DNA of 64,000 nt. Origin: QHXW01 sp035280425. GTDB lineage: Bacteria > Acidobacteriota > Terriglobia > Bryobacterales > Bryobacteraceae. A program made the position numbers and the translations under genes. The notes below the pieces were generated by a model. It was not told the origin of the DNA. It made no database searches and saw nothing but the letters and a program-made list of their open reading frames with translations. Within the stretch, counting starts at the first letter, position 1. The number at the start of each line of letters is the position of its first letter. Positions 25,362 through 35,200 of this stretch are shown here, one piece after another. The stretch lies in the NCBI GenBank assembly GCA_035280425.1, contig DATEFW010000007.1:310001-374000 (forward strand), written 5' to 3'.

Positions 25362-28300
25362 ATGAGGCAACATCGAAGCTGCTTGCTGCGCCCAGCAGCG
25401 AGTCTCGCGCTGCCCTGGTGGCTTTTTGCTGCCTCGGCATTGGCGCAGGACGCGCCCAATCCCGGCTCTCAGAATCTGCCCAACATGGGCATTCAGATCA
25501 CGCCGCTGGCGCCCCTCGGTTCCCATTTCGAGCCGATGAACCCCGGTCTCGCCGACAACCCAGGCTGGCTCGCCGGACAAGCGGTGACTACCGTGGTCAG
25601 CCCCGATCATAAGACTTTGTTGGCGCTGACTAGCGGGTTCAACATCGTCATCAATGCCGCCACCCCTCCCGACGTCAACCAGTTCGTCTTCGTCTACGAT
25701 ATCTCCGGCGAGGCTCCCCGAAAGAAACAGGTAATACCGATCCCCAACACGTACAATGGCATCGTCTTCGACCCATCCGGCCAGCATTTCTACGTTCCAG
25801 GCGGCGTCAACGACAACATCCACACCATCACCCTTGGATCCAATGGACGATGGGCCGAGGAGCAGCCCAAAAGCCCGGCGTTGACCATGGGCCACACCGC
25901 CGGCAATGGCTTGGGCTTGCCGCCAGGGGGCACCGGACCAGTCAACTCGCAGGTGTCCGTCCTGCCCTGCGCCGCCGGAATAGCCATCTCTACGGACGGA
26001 AAAACGCTAGTCGTCGCCAATTACTACAACGATTCCATCACCGTCTTCACAGGCGGCTACGGCAATTGGTCCGAGCCAACGGAGCTGGATCTCCGCCCGG
26101 GTAAGGCCAACGCCTCCCAGGCCGGTGTGCCGGGCGGCGAGTATCCTTTTTGGGTGGTGATCAAGGGAACGGGCGCCTCCGCCGTCGCCTATGTCTCCAG
26201 CATTCGCGACCGCGAGATCGACGTCGTCAGCCTCAACGGCACTCCATCGGTGACGGCGCGCATCCCGGTAAAAGGCCAGCCCAACAAGATGACCCTGAAC
26301 GCCGCCCAGTCGCTGCTCTACGTTGTCGAAGACCAGTCCGACACGGTCGACGTCGTCAGCACCGCAACCAACGCCATCCTCGAAACCATTCCGGTCATCG
26401 CGCCGCCGGGGATGTTGCCAACCGCCCTGGCGCAGTATACCGGCGCCAATCCGGATAGCGTGACTCTCTCTCCCAACGAGAAACAACTCTACGTCTCTCA
26501 AGGCAATCTGAATTCAATCGCCGTTGTCGCGCTCGGAGGAACCAACAGCGGCGATCAGGTGGTGGGCCTCATCCCTACCGGCTGGTATCCCAATTCGGTA
26601 AGCTTCACCGGCGACGGGTCCTGGGTATACACCGTAAATGGCAAATCGCCGACGGGGCCGAATACGGGCTTCTGCTACAGTGGCGGAGCGCCCGCTTTTC
26701 ACAGTTGTCTTTTGTCGGGTGAATACAATCTCCAGTTGATCAAGGCCGGCCTCCAGAGTTTCCCCGTCCCCAGCCCTTCCCAACTGGCCACGCTCACCGC
26801 GCAGGTCGCCGTAAACAACCACTTTTTGGCCACCGAGACCGCCAGCGACGCGGCCACCATGGCCGCCGTGCGCGCTGGCGTGCAGCACGTGATCTTCATT
26901 ATCAAAGAGAATCGCAATCAAAGAGAATCGCACCTACGACCAGATTCTAGGCGACCTCGAGGTCGGCAATGGCGATCCCGACCTCACCGAGTTCGGCCAG
27001 TCGATCACGCCCAATCAGCACAATCTGGCGCTGAATTTCGTGACGCTCGACAACTTCCTGGCTACCGCGGAAGTCAGCAACGACGGTTGGCCGTGGACCA
27101 CTTCCGCCCGCGCTCCCGATGTGATCGAGCGCCAATACCCGGTCGCCTACGCGAGCGCCTTTGGCGTTCAGCGCGGGCTCAGCATCGACTCCGAGGGCGC
27201 GAATCGCAGCGTGAACGTGGCCTATCCGACACTCGCCGAGCGGGAGGCCGCCAATCCCTTCACCACCCAAGACCCCGATGTGCTGCCCGGCCAAACCGAC
27301 GTCGCCGCGCCGGATGGTCCCGACAACGAAGTGAACACCGGCTATCTGTGGGACGCCGCCGTGCGCGCCAACCTGACCGTTCGCAACTATGGTTTCTTCA
27401 TCGATGCCACCCGCTATTTCACAACCACGAATGCCATCCCGCCGATCGAAGACCCGGCTTCGGTCGGCCTCCCCGTAGCCTTTCCAGCCAATGCCACGCT
27501 CGCCTCCCGCACCGATCAGTATTTCCGCGGTTTCGACAACGCCTTTCCCGATTATTACCGCTACGCCGAGTGGGCTCGGGAATTCGATGACGGTTTCTTC
27601 GTGCCGGCTGACCGTCCCGCGGCGCCGGAAGGCAAGCCAGATGCAGAGCCGAGCGCCCGTGTTCCCGTGCCTCGCGACCCCCATCCGCGATCTGCCGGTC
27701 TGCCCTCACTCAGCCTGGTTCGCTTCATGCACGATCACACCGGGAGCTTCTCGACCGCCATCGACGGCCTGAAGACCCCGGAACTGCAAGTGGCGGACAA
27801 CGATTATGCAGTCGGTTTGTTGGTGCAAAAAATCGCGACCAGTCCATATGCCAACAACACGCTGATCTTCGTGATCGAAGACGATGCGCAGGATGGCGGC
27901 GATCACGTCGATTCCCATCGTACTGTCGCATTCGTCGCAGGCGCCTTCGCGAAACAGGGCGTAGTGGTCTCCACGCCGTATAACACGATCGATTTCGTGC
28001 GTACGATCGAAGAAGTCCTGGGCCTGCCGCCGTTGAATTTGAACGACGCCCTGGCGCGACCCATGGCCGACATCTTCAATACCACCCCCAGCGCCTGGAG
28101 CTTTACCGCCACTCCTTCGGCGCTGCTGTACAATTCCGGTGTGAATCTGCCGTTGCCTCCCCAGCCGAGCGGTTTGGCCGTGCCCAAGCCGGCGCACGGC
28201 GCCGGGTACTGGGCGAGAGTTACCCAGGGAATGGATTTTTCCTCCGAGGATCGCGTCGATCCCGCCGGCTTCAACCGCATTCTCTGGAAAGGCCTGATGG

Positions 28301-28410
28301 GCGATAAACCCTACCCCGCCTCGCAAACCGGAAAAGACTTGCGCTGCAACCGCGCCGAACTTCTGACGCGTTACCGGCAGTCGCTCGGGTCTGCTGCGCA
28401 GCAACGATGA
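25362..28410 (+). pseudogene. Beta-propeller / phosphoesterase protein, frameshifted by a 16-bp duplication
   Basis: Exported two-part protein. The first frame (from ATG 25362) has a signal peptide (ALPWWLFAASALAQ), then a YVTN-type beta-propeller with repeats such as GIAISTDGKTLVVANYYNDS and SVTLSPNEKQLYVSQGNLNS. It ends at the start of the phosphoesterase domain, IFIIKENR. The rest, in the +1 frame to TGA 28410, is the phosphoesterase part (GWPWTTSA, VRFMHDHTGSFS, TLIFVIEDDAQDGGDHVD, HRTVAFVAGAFAK). The shift is caused by an exact 16-bp tandem duplication at 26901-26932; removing one copy restores KENRTYDQILGD and one 1010-residue frame. As read, the first product runs to 27590 in the wrong frame. 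Sole substantial gene of the tRNA-Ala island. Confidence 0.85.
26901..26932. repeat. Exact 16-bp tandem duplication causing a frameshift
   Basis: ATCAAAGAGAATCGCA occurs twice without a gap (26901-26916, 26917-26932). Sixteen is not a multiple of three, so the second copy shifts the frame by one. Deleting either copy gives an uninterrupted family motif. Confidence 0.95.
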
Positions 28411-28746
28411 GTGGGAATGGCAACTTGGTGCCGTGCGGCCAGCCTATTCGTAATATTGCGAAAATGCAAGTTTACTTTGCGAAGCCGCGAAGGCGGTCAC
28501 CGCTCCACGTGGGCATCGTCCTTATATGGAAATCGATTGTTGTCTTCTTCCGACGACAACAAATGGAGCAGCCCCGCAACCGCGCGCGGAAAGCACGTCA
28601 CGTGCCAGGATGCGCGTGGAGTCCTGGAGTCGGCGTGGAGTCCAGACGCCAAAAAGCCGTCCCGTGGTGTCCACCGGAGTCCACGCCGCCTCTAGAAAGT
28701 CCTTTGTTTTGTGCCAAACTGTCTGCAAGCGATTGATATTTCTTAA
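28411..28746. other. Non-coding right end of the island
   Basis: 336 bp with no convincing gene on either strand. Short open frames here show no protein-like pattern, and one is antisense to the tRNA fragment. It holds the right GGAGTCC cluster. Bases 28793-28834, outside the island, are also empty. Confidence 0.6.
28618..28682. repeat. GGAGTCC repeat cluster, right end of island
   Basis: Three exact copies at 28618-28624, 28637-28643 and 28676-28682, plus GGAGTCG at 28626-28632. They lie 65-130 bp from the right direct repeat and mirror the left cluster. Confidence 0.5.
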
Positions 28747-28792
28747 ATGGCATGGCAGAGGTCGTGAGTTCGAATCTCACCAGGTCCACCAA
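28747..28792. repeat. Right attachment-type direct repeat (tRNA-Ala 3' fragment)
   Basis: Copy of the tRNA from the anticodon loop through CCA. The single change, GGCAG for GGAAG at 28756, would break an anticodon-stem pair, as expected in a copy no longer under selection. No 5' tRNA half precedes it. Confidence 0.85.
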
Positions 28793-28834
28793 AATTCCCG
28801 CTCTGGCCCTAATGCTCGGCTGAAAACCAGGCTG

Positions 28835-30229
28835 CTACGCATGCGCTTCCGCAACGGCCCGAGGGCGCGCATGTAACCGGTATGAGACATAGACCATCGT
28901 CAGCAGCGGCAGAACCAAAAATGAGAAAGGCCAGCCGGCTGTGCGCGCCGTGGCAATCATGAGGCCGGAAGCGGCGGCGCCAACAAGATAGTAAGGCAGC
29001 GACCAGAAGTAGCACTGCTGCCAGATCACATGAATGGGCTTGCGTTCGGTCAGGCACACAACTGTGGTTACGAGTGCCGTATTGGTGCCATACAGCAGCA
29101 CGGTCGCGGTTACCAGGAATGCCGGCAGCGCGGTCGACCACCCCGAGTCAACTAATGCGTGACACGCGTAGTACGTGACCGATGTACTCAAGACTAGACT
29201 TCCGGAGTTGAATAGGGCACGGATCACGGATCGTGACGACTGCGTTCTCCAGAGAGTTTGCATGAGCGCGACACAGGCCGATATCACGGCAGCCTCCGCA
29301 TAACTGAGCTCTGCGATCGCTACGAGAATGACGACGAAGCTAACCGAAATAGTTGACACAAGCCGCGGCAGCCGCACTTTGTACGTTCCTGCCAATAAGG
29401 CCATCGCCAAGTAGCTGGAAAACCGAATGAGATTGGCGGATTCCCAGTTCCAGGCCGCAACTACCATCAGCATCGTGCCCGCCGCGATTACTCCGAAGAT
29501 GTAAACGGCTGCCATGGGCGCTAGCTTCGGTCGAGTGTTTATTTCGGCCGCAGTGACCGCAGGCACCGGATCAGTTCTCAGCCTGTAATAGAAATGGACC
29601 AGGTACAGCAGGGGCAACAGAATCAACCAGCCTTCGGGAACCGGGACCTTACCCGAAAGCGGCAGAAGGCCCACGAACGCTGCTCCGATTAAGTAATAGG
29701 GGAATGCCCAAAAGTACCACTCGCGACAAATGTGGGAAAGAGATTGGCCTTGCAATATTGACAATATCCCGGATACCAAAACCGTGCTGCTAGCAAAGTA
29801 AATGGCTGCTACCAATGCCAGCATGGCTGGCCGATAAGTTTCAATGCTGCCACTCAGTATGCTATGAGCGATCAGGAAGCAGAGGCTGGTACTGATCGTC
29901 AGATTTGCCAGATTGAACAGGATCTGCACGCGGGTAGGCCGTTGCTTCACTTTCCAGAAACTCTGGACGAGAGCGCCTGCCAAGGTTACAGCCAGCGTCT
30001 CGGGGAGCGTAAATTCAGCGATGCCGAACAACGTGAACAGGAAACTGGCTGAGTATGTTCCGTCGATCCCTGGCAATGTAAACTTGATCATCGAAGCGAT
30101 TATTGCCAACCCGAAATAGATGCTGAACGTTCGGAATTCAGGAGACGGCCACGCCCGCAGTGACATGGCCATGATGATGACGCCAATGGCGATCACGCTA
30201 TATGCGTAATTTTTTGCCGCTCGTGGCAT
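28835..30229 (-). CDS. Membrane protein with two copies of a signalling-type membrane domain
   Basis: A 464-residue integral membrane protein without any soluble catalytic domain. The start is ATG 30229, with GGAGG 9 nt upstream. Residues of about 10-215 and 240-450 are homologous to each other. Both resemble the N-terminal 225 residues of the HD-GYP/GGDEF protein at 3926-6349, as in IKFTLPGIDGTYSASFLFTL, YKVRLPRLVSTISVSFVVIL and LKVRLPGITGTMSVNFFFIL. Other shared points are the later LFN segment and the final PYYLIGAA / PYYLVGAA / QYMVGGAL helix. It may sense the same signal or be a transporter-like relative. It lies 27 bp after the subtilase gene in the same direction, a likely operon. Function unknown. 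Confidence 0.8.
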   Translation of the reverse strand: MPRAAKNYAYSVIAIGVIIMAMSLRAWPSPEFRTFSIYFGLAIIASMIKFTLPGIDGTYSASFLFTLFGIAEFTLPETLAVTLAGALVQSFWKVKQRPTRVQILFNLANLTISTSLCFLIAHSILSGSIETYRPAMLALVAAIYFASSTVLVSGILSILQGQSLSHICREWYFWAFPYYLIGAAFVGLLPLSGKVPVPEGWLILLPLLYLVHFYYRLRTDPVPAVTAAEINTRPKLAPMAAVYIFGVIAAGTMLMVVAAWNWESANLIRFSSYLAMALLAGTYKVRLPRLVSTISVSFVVILVAIAELSYAEAAVISACVALMQTLWRTQSSRSVIRALFNSGSLVLSTSVTYYACHALVDSGWSTALPAFLVTATVLLYGTNTALVTTVVCLTERKPIHVIWQQCYFWSLPYYLVGAAASGLMIATARTAGWPFSFLVLPLLTMVYVSYRLHARPRAVAEAHA

Positions 30230-30256
30230 AGGATGCGCCTCCAATGCAATTCGCCT

Positions 30257-31984
30257 TCAGTTTTCACCGTGGATGAGCTCGCTCAGACTCTCAGCCGCGA
30301 CGCTGGTGCTGTCGCCCCAGACGACGCTGTAATCGAGACCCCATAATGTGGCGAAGGCCTGCGTTTGGCTCGCATCCCACACGCTGGAGGAACTGCCCCA
30401 GATGACATTTTTCTTCAGCGCGGTCACTGACACCGCCGGGCCCCACACGGCATCGATGGCCCAAACCGCATTCGAGTCCCACACCGCCTCGAGCGCACCA
30501 TTCACATAGACGTCTCCAGATGCCGGGTCATAGACCGCTGTGGGCGAAAGTGCACTGCCGGCCTGGGGTGGCGCCAAATCGGTGTCGTTCAATGCTGCCC
30601 AGACGTCCAAGTAGCCGGCGCCGATCGTAAAAATGTCATACTGGCTTGTATAGCTGACGCCCGTGACGGGGTCGGTCGCTGTACTGAATGACGGGAATGT
30701 CTTGGTAGCGGTCTTCATCAAGCGCGCTTTCACCTGATCTGGCGTCAATGCGTGATTCTGCTGGAGCATTAATGCCGCCGCACCGGATACCATCGGCGCA
30801 GCCATACTTGTTCCACTCAACTCGTAATACATCGTTGACTCGCCGGGAGCGTTCTTGATGTAGTAGCTATTGGGAATTTCATTGGTGTTGGCGCTCGAAC
30901 TGGTGTAAATCGTGCTTCCGGCGCGAATGAGCGAAATGATGCGATTTCCCGGAGCAACGATATCGGGTTTTACGATGTGATCGCCCAATGTCGGGCCTTT
31001 ACTCGAATAGCTGGCTATCAAGTCGTCGCTTCGGCTAATCGTACGCATGTCTTTCATGGCACCCACGGTAATCGCGTAGGGATCGTTGGCAGGGGCCATG
31101 ATTGTGCCGTAGCCGTTGTTGCTGAATGAATTATCACGTCCACTGTTACCCGCGGCCACAACTACGACAATGCCGCTCTTCCAGGCATTTTCGACAGCCT
31201 GACATAACGGATCTTGTATGTAAGACTCATACGCCGGCCGGCCAAGACTGAGATTGATTACCCTGATGTTGTACGTCTTCGCCAGGCTAACGGCGGCATT
31301 AATTGCACTGATCACGGAGCTATCGGTGCCGTTGCCGTTCGTGTCCAGGACCCGCAGGTTGATAATGTTGGCGTTCGGTGCGATGCCAATGAAGCTGCGC
31401 GTACAACGGGAACATGTGGACATTGCGCCGTTGCCCGCAAGGATGCCGGCAACATGCGTCCCGTGGCCGTAGGTATCGTTAGTCTCGGTGTAGTACGACA
31501 ACGTTTGCGGCAAAAAGCTGGCGCTGTAAACGATTCGTGAAGCTGAACTGGACAGATGATTCAAGTCCGGACGCCCTTCAAGACCGCTATCAATTAGCGC
31601 GATGCCCACGCCGGTGCCGTCCCAACCGTACCGGCGTGCGATATTGGCGTTGACCGTCGGATTGGCGTAATCCAGCATCGCATGGACAGGACGGTCCGGG
31701 CTGATGTACGCAACCTCGGGATCTTCGGACAACTCGGCAAGGCGATGCGCCGGAATGGTGTAGTGCGCGCCATTGATGACGCCGCTCAGGTCATGTCTCA
31801 GCTCCCCGCCCCGGCTGCGAATTTTGTTGTGGTGCCTCTCGGTTGGAGCAGTCGTGAACTGAACAATGACGTCGATGGCCGAATGCAGGTTTGTGAGGGT
31901 AAGGTCCGGAGCGAATTTGTTCGCTGCGCGACCCGGCGCGGCCAGAAAGATAAGGAATACGGCTGCCGCGAACGAGCGTTTCAT
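30257..31984 (-). CDS. Secreted subtilisin-family serine protease with VW-rich tail
   Basis: A 575-residue S8 peptidase. The start ATG 31984 is preceded by GGAGG, and a signal peptide follows (FAAAVFLIFLAAPGRA). An inhibitor-like propeptide (about 25-110) ends near AYISPDRPVHAM. The catalytic residues are D in ALIDSGLEG, H in GHGTHVAG, and S in SGTSMAAP, with the oxyanion asparagine in VVAAGNSG. The last roughly 75 residues carry repeated VW/IW units (EAVWDSNAVWAIDAVWG, NVIWGSSSSVWD, SVVWGDS), a tail type seen in acidobacterial subtilases that may bind the cell surface. Likely read with the membrane protein downstream. Confidence 0.93.
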   Translation of the reverse strand: MKRSFAAAVFLIFLAAPGRAANKFAPDLTLTNLHSAIDVIVQFTTAPTERHHNKIRSRGGELRHDLSGVINGAHYTIPAHRLAELSEDPEVAYISPDRPVHAMLDYANPTVNANIARRYGWDGTGVGIALIDSGLEGRPDLNHLSSSASRIVYSASFLPQTLSYYTETNDTYGHGTHVAGILAGNGAMSTCSRCTRSFIGIAPNANIINLRVLDTNGNGTDSSVISAINAAVSLAKTYNIRVINLSLGRPAYESYIQDPLCQAVENAWKSGIVVVVAAGNSGRDNSFSNNGYGTIMAPANDPYAITVGAMKDMRTISRSDDLIASYSSKGPTLGDHIVKPDIVAPGNRIISLIRAGSTIYTSSSANTNEIPNSYYIKNAPGESTMYYELSGTSMAAPMVSGAAALMLQQNHALTPDQVKARLMKTATKTFPSFSTATDPVTGVSYTSQYDIFTIGAGYLDVWAALNDTDLAPPQAGSALSPTAVYDPASGDVYVNGALEAVWDSNAVWAIDAVWGPAVSVTALKKNVIWGSSSSVWDASQTQAFATLWGLDYSVVWGDSTSVAAESLSELIHGEN

Positions 31985-32083
31985 AATCGCCTCCATAGGT
32001 TCGCCGACGCAAACTAAAGGCCGTTCACGCCCGGGAGGCATCATCGGTTATAAGCGTTTGCCAGTCATGGCGTTTCGGAAAAC

Positions 32084-32097
32084 GGATAACGTTAACC
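32084..32097. promoter_or_regulatory. Near-palindrome in the protease/receptor divergent gap
   Basis: GGATAACGTTAACC is palindromic at 12 of 14 positions and lies 100 bp upstream of the protease start. Candidate operator; no regulator identified. Confidence 0.25.
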
Positions 32098-32123
32098 CAA
32101 ATTCCCTTCGCATTGATGAGCAT

Positions 32124-32138
32124 GTGACGAATTGTCAC
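32124..32138. promoter_or_regulatory. Inverted repeat upstream of the TonB-dependent receptor
   Basis: GTGAC and GTCAC arms with a 5-bp spacer, centred 87 bp before the receptor start. It resembles a CRP/FNR-type half-site pair, but the spacing is one base off the CRP norm. Confidence 0.25.
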
Positions 32139-32217
32139 CAAGAGCTATGCCATGTGGTCTCGCGTTAACGGAATGTGTCCCACTGACTGCTCATCGCTGG
32201 TATGGCATGCTAGGCGT

Positions 32218-35200
32218 ATGCCCAGCCTGATGCCTTTTGGCGGCTTCCGCATCGTGCGGCGATCGTTACTTTTGCTTCTCGCGAGCATGCCGGCCCTGTT
32301 GGGCCAAGTCACCAGCGGCTCCATCTCTGGTTATCTATTCGATCCGTCGCAGTCGCCGATTCGCGGCGCTGCGATCAAAGCCATCGACGCGCAGCATGCC
32401 CTGGAACGAACAGTGAGGAGCGATTCAGCCGGCTTTTATCGTTTTCTGGACCTTCCACCGGCGGTTTACACCGTCACCGCAATTGCTGATGGTTTTCAAA
32501 CAGTCTCGGCGTCGGATCTGCGTGTAGCGGTCAATTCGCATCTCCGGGTCGACCTGCATCCGCCGATCGGATCGCGCGGGGAATCCGTGACGGTGCGCGC
32601 GGATGCGTATGCGCTTCCAACTGAATCCTCCGAGCTGGGCGCCGTTTTCGACCAGCGACGGATCGAAGACCTGCCGCTCAATAAGCGCGACTTTCTGCAG
32701 CTCGCGCTGCTCGCGCCGGGCGTTCTTCCACCGGTTCAGGGCTCCCAGATTTCGACCCGCGGTAATTTTTCGATGCATGCGAACGGCGCGCGCGAAGAAT
32801 TCAATAATTATCTGCTGGATGGAGTCGATAACAACGACCCGGACATCAACCGGTATTCGCTCCAGCCGCCGGTCGACGCCATCCAGGAGTTCAAGATCTC
32901 GACCAATGCGTATAGCGCCGAATACGGCCGCAGCGCCGGCGGGCAGGTGAACGTCATCACGCGCAGCGGGAGCAACCATCTTCACGGGTTTCTTTACGAA
33001 TACGTGCGCAACCGCGATCTTGACGCGCGCAACTTTTTTGATGGGAGCGAAAAGCCGAAGTTCATTCGGAACCAGTTCGGCGGAGGCGTGGGCGGCCCTA
33101 TCGTGAGAAGCCGTCTATTTTATTTCATCAACGCCGACGGTCTGAGCGCCCGGCAGGGATTGAGCCATCTGGGAACCGTGCCGACCCAAGCTGAGCGCAG
33201 CGGTGATCTCTCTGCTCTCGGAGGGGCAATATTCGACCCCTTCACCGGCCAGCCGTTTCCCGGAAATCAAATCCCGGCGGGAAATATCTCTCCCTTGGCC
33301 GGCCGCATTTTGAGCCTCTACCCTCTGCCGAATCGGTCCGGGACCGCCGGTAATTTTCTGGGGCAACCGGTTTCCACCGATGCCGAAGCGCAAGTGACGG
33401 CCCGCGCCGATTACCGGGTAACCGACGCCGACCTGTTCACTCTGCGCTACAGTTTCGGCAGGAACGATCTGTTCGAGCCCTTTGCGGAAGCGTTCACCCA
33501 AATTCCGGGGTTCGGGGATTATCCGCGCGACCGCGGGCACAACGCCATGATTCACGAGGTGCACGCGTTCGGACCGCGCACCGTGAATTCGCTGCTCGCT
33601 GGTTTCAACCGAGTAGAGCGCGATGTCCTGCCCGAAAATTACCGAACCGATGTAAACAAACTCTGGGGCGTAAATTATCTGTCGGATCGCCCGCTCGATT
33701 TCGGGTACCCGTCGATCAGCGTCTCGGGCTTTCCTCCGGTGGGTGACTTGATTTCCATTCCCATTGTCCGCACCGGCAACACGTACCAGATGACGGACGA
33801 GTTGTCTGTGGTGCACGGGCGCCACACGATCAAGCTGGGCGCGGAGTTCCGCAAAATCGAGCACAACGGAGCTTTGGATATCTACGCCCGGGGGCAGATG
33901 ATCTTCACCGGTGCGCTGTCGGGATCGGGGCTCAGCGATCTATTGCTGGGACTCCCGACTGTCGGTATCCAATCGCAATTCAATAATCACCAGACTCTGC
34001 GGACTTTTGCCACCAACTTCTTCGCCGAGGACGATTGGAAGCTGAGCCCGACTCTGACGCTGAATCTGGGGCTGAGGTACGAATACAACACGCCGCCAAC
34101 CGATCCGACCAATCGAATGTCGACGCTCGATCTGGCCACACGGCAGGTGTATCAGTTGGGCACTCACGGCCTTTCGCGCTCGGGCATCCGTCCGGATTGG
34201 AATAACTTCGCTCCGCGGCTCGGCTTTGCATGGTCTCCCGCTTCGGATTTGGTGGTGCGCGGAGGCTACGGCATTTTTTATGACGCGGGCATGTTTAATG
34301 TAAACTCGGCGCTCTATTTCAATCCGCCGTTCTTTACCATCCGCGTGTTCACGCCCTCCCAAACGTCGCTATTAACACTCGATAATCCATTTCCTCTGAA
34401 CAGCGGCTTCGTGCCGCCGCCTTCGCTGAGCGTTCTCAGCCCGGCCCTGACGACAGGATATCTCCAGGACTGGAATTTTAACATCCAGCGGGAATTTCAT
34501 TCCTTCGGAACGGTGAGCCTTGCCTATGCCGGCTCGAAGGGAACGCACTTGATTCGCTCGAGAAATCTGAATCAACCGCGGCCAGGCTCCGGCGATCTCA
34601 CGTCGCGCGCGCCGCTTGCCGATTTCAGCAACATTTTCTTTTCAGAAAGCGCCGGTGACTCGGAGTTTCATTCGCTGCAATCGACTTTCAACCGGCCGCT
34701 CGGGCGCGGGCTTTCGGTGTGGGCTGTATATATGCTGGCCAAGTCGACCGATGACACATCGGCATTTCTGGGGAACCAGGCCGACCGCAACTTTCCGCAG
34801 GACAGCCTGAACTATCACGCAGAACACGCCGTCTCGAGCTTCGATATCCGGCAGAGGGCCACCGCGGCTTGCGTTTATCAGTGGCCTGGGCGCCATTTGT
34901 GGACGCGCGACACCGAAATTCGCGCGATTGTCACGGCACAAGGCGGACAGCCTTTCACTCCCACGCTGAGCTTCGACAATAGCAACACGGGCAACACCGG
35001 AGGGACATTTGGTTCGGACCGGCCCGATCTGATCGGCGATCCCGTGCTTCCCAATCCAACGCCCGAAGAGTGGTTCAACACTGCCGCCTTGCGCATTCCG
35101 GCTCGCTATACGTTTGGCTCAGCAGGCCGCAACATTTTGCGTGGACCGGGGTACGCGTCATTCGACGTCTCGCTCCTCCGTCGTATTCCGCTGAGTGAAT

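Larger units (their letters stand above)
24682..28792. mobile_element. 4.1-kb island integrated in tRNA-Ala
   Basis: Segment bounded by 46-bp direct repeats with one mismatch, the left one being the 3' part of the intact tRNA-Ala. This is the usual trace of tyrosine-recombinase integration. Inside are a broken phosphoesterase gene (25362-28410), a weak gene remnant (24970-25335), and GGAGTCC clusters near both ends. No integrase, excisionase or other mobility gene can be recognised, so it is probably a decayed element or one mobilised in trans. Integration is inferred from the repeats; the agent is not known. Confidence 0.75.

Noticed and set aside
25362..28410. Programmed ribosomal frameshift as the explanation for the split phosphoesterase
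   Set aside because: No slippery heptamer is needed: an exact 16-bp duplication accounts fully for the shift, and removing it restores the family motif.
24727..28746. Integrase or defence genes inside the island
   Set aside because: I looked in all frames for recombinase, transposase, restriction or toxin-antitoxin patterns and saw none.
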